Shown here: piece after piece, positions 61,703 to 64,000 of the stretch
How the letters are laid out: each line of letters starts with the position of its first letter
Position numbering within the stretch: the stretch's first letter is position 1
Assembly (NCBI GenBank): GCA_964503685.1
Contig: CAZDAW010000001.1
Span: 57,837 to 121,836, forward strand
Length of the DNA stretch: 64,000 nt
Origin: CAZDAW01 sp964503685
Lineage (GTDB): Bacteria; Chloroflexota; Anaerolineae; Anaerolineales; Anaerolineaceae
Direction: 5' to 3'
Translations under genes and position numbers: made by a program
Notes under the pieces: generated by a model
What the model saw: the letters and a program-made list of their open reading frames with translations, nothing else
Databases searched by the model: none
Told to the model about the DNA's origin: nothing

Positions 61703-63325
61703 TTATTCTTGCTTCTCTGCGCCAATCCAAACAGATTGATAGGGTTTTAGCGTAAGACAACCCTTATGGTTTGTCATCTGCGCGTCCTTGAGCATGTCGT
61801 AGAGAGGCAGAATGGCGTTGGCGGGAATGGGCATGGTTTTTGTATGGGGGGAAAGATTGTGGATGATCAATATCCGGTTTAATCCCTGACCGCGCCAATA
61901 AGCCAGTATTGCGGGTGTTTCTGTTTCAATCCACTCCAGGTCTGGGTCTGCCAAGACAGGATTCTGTTTTCTAATTCTGATGAGACGGCGAACATATTGC
62001 AGCAATGATTGACTGTCTTTTATCTGATCTGCCACATTCACCTGCCGGGAAGTGAAAGGAGGATTTTTGATAAGCGGGGCATAGAGCTTTTCGGCAGGCG
62101 CGTCTGAAAAACCGGCGTTTGGCGCGTCCGCGTCCCATTGCATAGGCGTACGCAGTCCGTTACGATCGGGCTGGGTTAAATCATCACCCATACCGATCTC
62201 ATCGCCGTAATAGATCACGGGCGTCCCAGGCAGACTGAAGAGCAAGGTGTATGCCAGCCGCAGTTTTAATGGGTTGTTTTTGAGCAGTGGAGCGAGGCGG
62301 CGGCGTATCCCCAGGTTAAAAAGCATTGGTTTTTGTGGGGCATATTCCTGCCACATCCACTTGCGTTCTTCATCGGTGACCATTTCAAGTGTTAATTCGT
62401 CGTGATTGCGTAGAAAATTGCACCACTGGCAGTTTTCAGGAATGGCAGGGGTATTGTCGATTGCCCAGCGAATCGAGGCGCTGTCTTCTTTGCCAAGCGC
62501 CATGAAGATGCGCGGCATTAACGGGAAGTGGAAAGCCATGTGAAATTCATCACCTTCACCGAAATACGAGCGCATGTCATAAGGCCATTGATTGACTTCG
62601 GCGAGCAGAATGCAATTTGGATAGTTCTGGTTGAGGAACTGGCGGATTTTTTTGAGGTAGGCGTGTGTTTCGGGTAAATTCTCACAAGCGGTTTCATCCC
62701 TTTCGAAAAGGTAGGAAACCGCATCGACGCGGAAGCCGTCTATACCCAAATTCAACCAGAACTGGATTACCTTAAACATGGCCTCTTGAACAGCGGGATT
62801 ATCGTAATTAAGATCAGGCTGAGAGGCATAGAAGCGATGCCAGTAGTATTGCCTGGCTATGGGGTCCCAGGTCCAGTTAGATGGTTCGCTATCCATAAAG
62901 ATTATGCGCGCCAGGTTGTAGCGTTTATCCGTATCGCTCCAAACGTAAAACTGACGGTATGGCGATTGAGGATCAGAGCGGGCGGCCTTGAACCAGGGGT
63001 GTTGATCAGATGTGTGATTGAGAACCAGGTCGGCAATCACATGGATACCGCGGCGATGCGCTTCATCAACCAGACGTCTGAAATCTTCCAGTCGTCCGTA
63101 TGTTTCATGGATGTTGAAATAATCGCTGATATCATATCCGTCATCCTTAAGGGGTGATGGATATATCGGCAGGAGCCACAGGCAATCAACGCCGAGATAC
63201 TGAAGATAATCCAATTTTTCGGTCAGACCTGCCAGATCGCCGTGTCCATCGCCATTACTATCTTTGTAACCACGGACATATACCTCATAAAAGATTGCAT
63301 TTTTATACCATTGATTACCAGTCAT
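61703..63325 (-). CDS. GH13 alpha-glucan enzyme, trehalose synthase (TreS)-like
   Basis: A 540-residue enzyme started at the ATG at 63325 behind AAAGGA, two bases after the permease gene ends. Catalytic regions are 'ADLVLNHTS' (I), 'GFRVDAVSYL' with the nucleophile Asp near 200 (II), 'LLAEVNQWP' with the acid Glu (III) and 'FLRNHDELT' (IV). The opening 'WYKNAIFYEVYVRGYKDSNG' and 'GDLAGL' place it in the TreS/oligo-1,6-glucosidase subgroup. It probably acts on maltose, trehalose or related oligosaccharides brought in by the neighbouring ABC transporter. Confidence 0.85.
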   Translation of the reverse strand: MTGNQWYKNAIFYEVYVRGYKDSNGDGHGDLAGLTEKLDYLQYLGVDCLWLLPIYPSPLKDDGYDISDYFNIHETYGRLEDFRRLVDEAHRRGIHVIADLVLNHTSDQHPWFKAARSDPQSPYRQFYVWSDTDKRYNLARIIFMDSEPSNWTWDPIARQYYWHRFYASQPDLNYDNPAVQEAMFKVIQFWLNLGIDGFRVDAVSYLFERDETACENLPETHAYLKKIRQFLNQNYPNCILLAEVNQWPYDMRSYFGEGDEFHMAFHFPLMPRIFMALGKEDSASIRWAIDNTPAIPENCQWCNFLRNHDELTLEMVTDEERKWMWQEYAPQKPMLFNLGIRRRLAPLLKNNPLKLRLAYTLLFSLPGTPVIYYGDEIGMGDDLTQPDRNGLRTPMQWDADAPNAGFSDAPAEKLYAPLIKNPPFTSRQVNVADQIKDSQSLLQYVRRLIRIRKQNPVLADPDLEWIETETPAILAYWRGQGLNRILIIHNLSPHTKTMPIPANAILPLYDMLKDAQMTNHKGCLTLKPYQSVWIGAEKQE

Positions 63326-63326
63326 A

Positions 63327-64000
63327 TTATCCTTTAACAGAACCCGCCAGCATACCGCGCACGAAATAGCGCTGGAAGGCAAAAAATACGATCATTGGGA
63401 TGATAAACGAGAGAAAAGCAGCGCCGGTAAGAATATGCCAGTTGCCTCCGCGTGGATCAATCAAATTTGTAATCTGAACAGTCAGGACGGGTTGATTTGA
63501 AAGAAATATCTTGGCGACCAGGAAATCATTCCAGATCCACAAAAATTGAAAAATCGCCAGTGATGCGATTGCCGGTGTGGACAGGGGAATGGCCAGTTTC
63601 CAAAAAGCGGTGAAGTGATTGGCGCCGTCCAGGTAAACAGATTCGAATACTTCGCGCGGCAGCGAACCCAGAAAGTTGCGCATCAGGTAGATGGCGTAAG
63701 GCAACCCAAAACCTGTGTGAAACAGCCAGATTCCGATAAAAGTGCCCTGCATACCCAGTGAAGCGTATAATTTGGCAATTGGCACCAGGGTCATTTGCAA
63801 GGGGATGATTTGCAGCCCGACCAGTATGGCAAACAGCCACTGCCTGCCTTTGAAGTCCATCCAGGCAAACGCGTAGGCGGCAAAAGCGGCAAAGAGAATG
63901 GGTAGGACAGTGGAAGGTATAGCAACAGCCAGCGAATTGAGAAGCGCCCGTCCCATGCCTTCCGGGTTTAGAACATCCGTGAAATTACATTTAAATTTGA
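63327..64000 (-). CDS. Sugar ABC transporter permease, MalG type (5' end beyond window)
   Basis: The frame stays open from 63956 to the window edge at 64000 ('KCNFTDVLNPEG' precedes the first Met), so the gene starts outside. At least 224 residues are present, including five hydrophobic segments, the EAA loop 'EVFESVYLDGANHFTAFWKL' and the C-terminal 'RYFVRGMLAGSVKG' that is typical of MalG. It is the upstream gene of the TreS-like enzyme in a minus-strand maltose/trehalose-type operon. Confidence 0.88.
   Translation of the reverse strand, partial: KFKCNFTDVLNPEGMGRALLNSLAVAIPSTVLPILFAAFAAYAFAWMDFKGRQWLFAILVGLQIIPLQMTLVPIAKLYASLGMQGTFIGIWLFHTGFGLPYAIYLMRNFLGSLPREVFESVYLDGANHFTAFWKLAIPLSTPAIASLAIFQFLWIWNDFLVAKIFLSNQPVLTVQITNLIDPRGGNWHILTGAAFLSFIIPMIVFFAFQRYFVRGMLAGSVKG

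Overview
The window reads as the chromosome of an anaerobic bacterium, most likely a member of the Chloroflexota (Anaerolineae type). This is inference. It rests on oxygen-sensitive enzymes (tungsten aldehyde oxidoreductase, two glycyl-radical enzyme systems, a group 4 [NiFe] hydrogenase-like complex), lipoproteins with 'TEAP'-style linkers, an ECF sigma/DUF4179 pair, and many sugar and glycan functions. No rRNA, tRNA or CRISPR array was seen.

Positions 1-15400 form a tungsten/aldehyde energy region. It holds a MoaD-fold protein without a diglycine tail, a tungstate ABC transporter (tupCBA, minus strand), a transposase/YibE-F junk island, a GAF-type two-component system, a four-cluster ferredoxin, an aldehyde:ferredoxin oxidoreductase and a MoaD sulfur carrier. 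A seven-gene membrane hydrogenase-like operon follows, whose large subunit keeps all four nickel-ligand cysteines. Together this suggests aldehyde oxidation coupled through ferredoxin to proton reduction and ion pumping.

Positions 15400-24200 are mixed housekeeping and regulation: a TetR/SDR operon with a 44-bp operator, an ECF sigma/anti-sigma pair, an ArsR-DUF2087 regulator under a perfect 32-bp palindrome, a serine hydrolase, a DppA-like aminopeptidase and an MFS exporter. Positions 24400-28925 are a bacitracin-type cell-wall antibiotic resistance module (uppP, ABC permease, ABC ATPase, intramembrane-sensing kinase, regulator). Its ATPase gene carries one in-frame TAA. Positions 29097-29603 encode an OsmC-like protein interrupted by an in-frame TGA exactly where the family has its catalytic cysteine. 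A SECIS-like hairpin with a GGU loop lies directly downstream, so this is a strong selenoprotein candidate. Next come a 325-bp MITE with perfect inverted ends and target duplication, an MntA/HepT pair with a truncated HepT, and a decayed IS3-type transposase.

Positions 31754-35501 are a cobalamin-riboswitch-controlled operon (cobO, nrdD, nrdG). Positions 35500-42000 hold an iron alcohol dehydrogenase, a GH16-like secreted protein, an ArsB/NhaD-type transporter, a CBS protein and a ClC channel with CBS and TrkA-C domains. Positions 42650-52330 form a GntR-controlled sugar operon: ABC permeases and binding protein, two SIS-domain proteins flanking a BadF-type kinase, a large unclassified glycosidase and a metallo-beta-lactamase-fold hydrolase. 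Downstream lie secreted nucleoside-hydrolase and sialidase-like proteins, an integrase fragment, a TIM-barrel protein, a glycyl-radical enzyme closely resembling hydroxyproline dehydratase HypD with its activase, a Gly/Met-rich lipoprotein, a TreS-like GH13 enzyme and the 3' part of another sugar permease gene that runs off the window.
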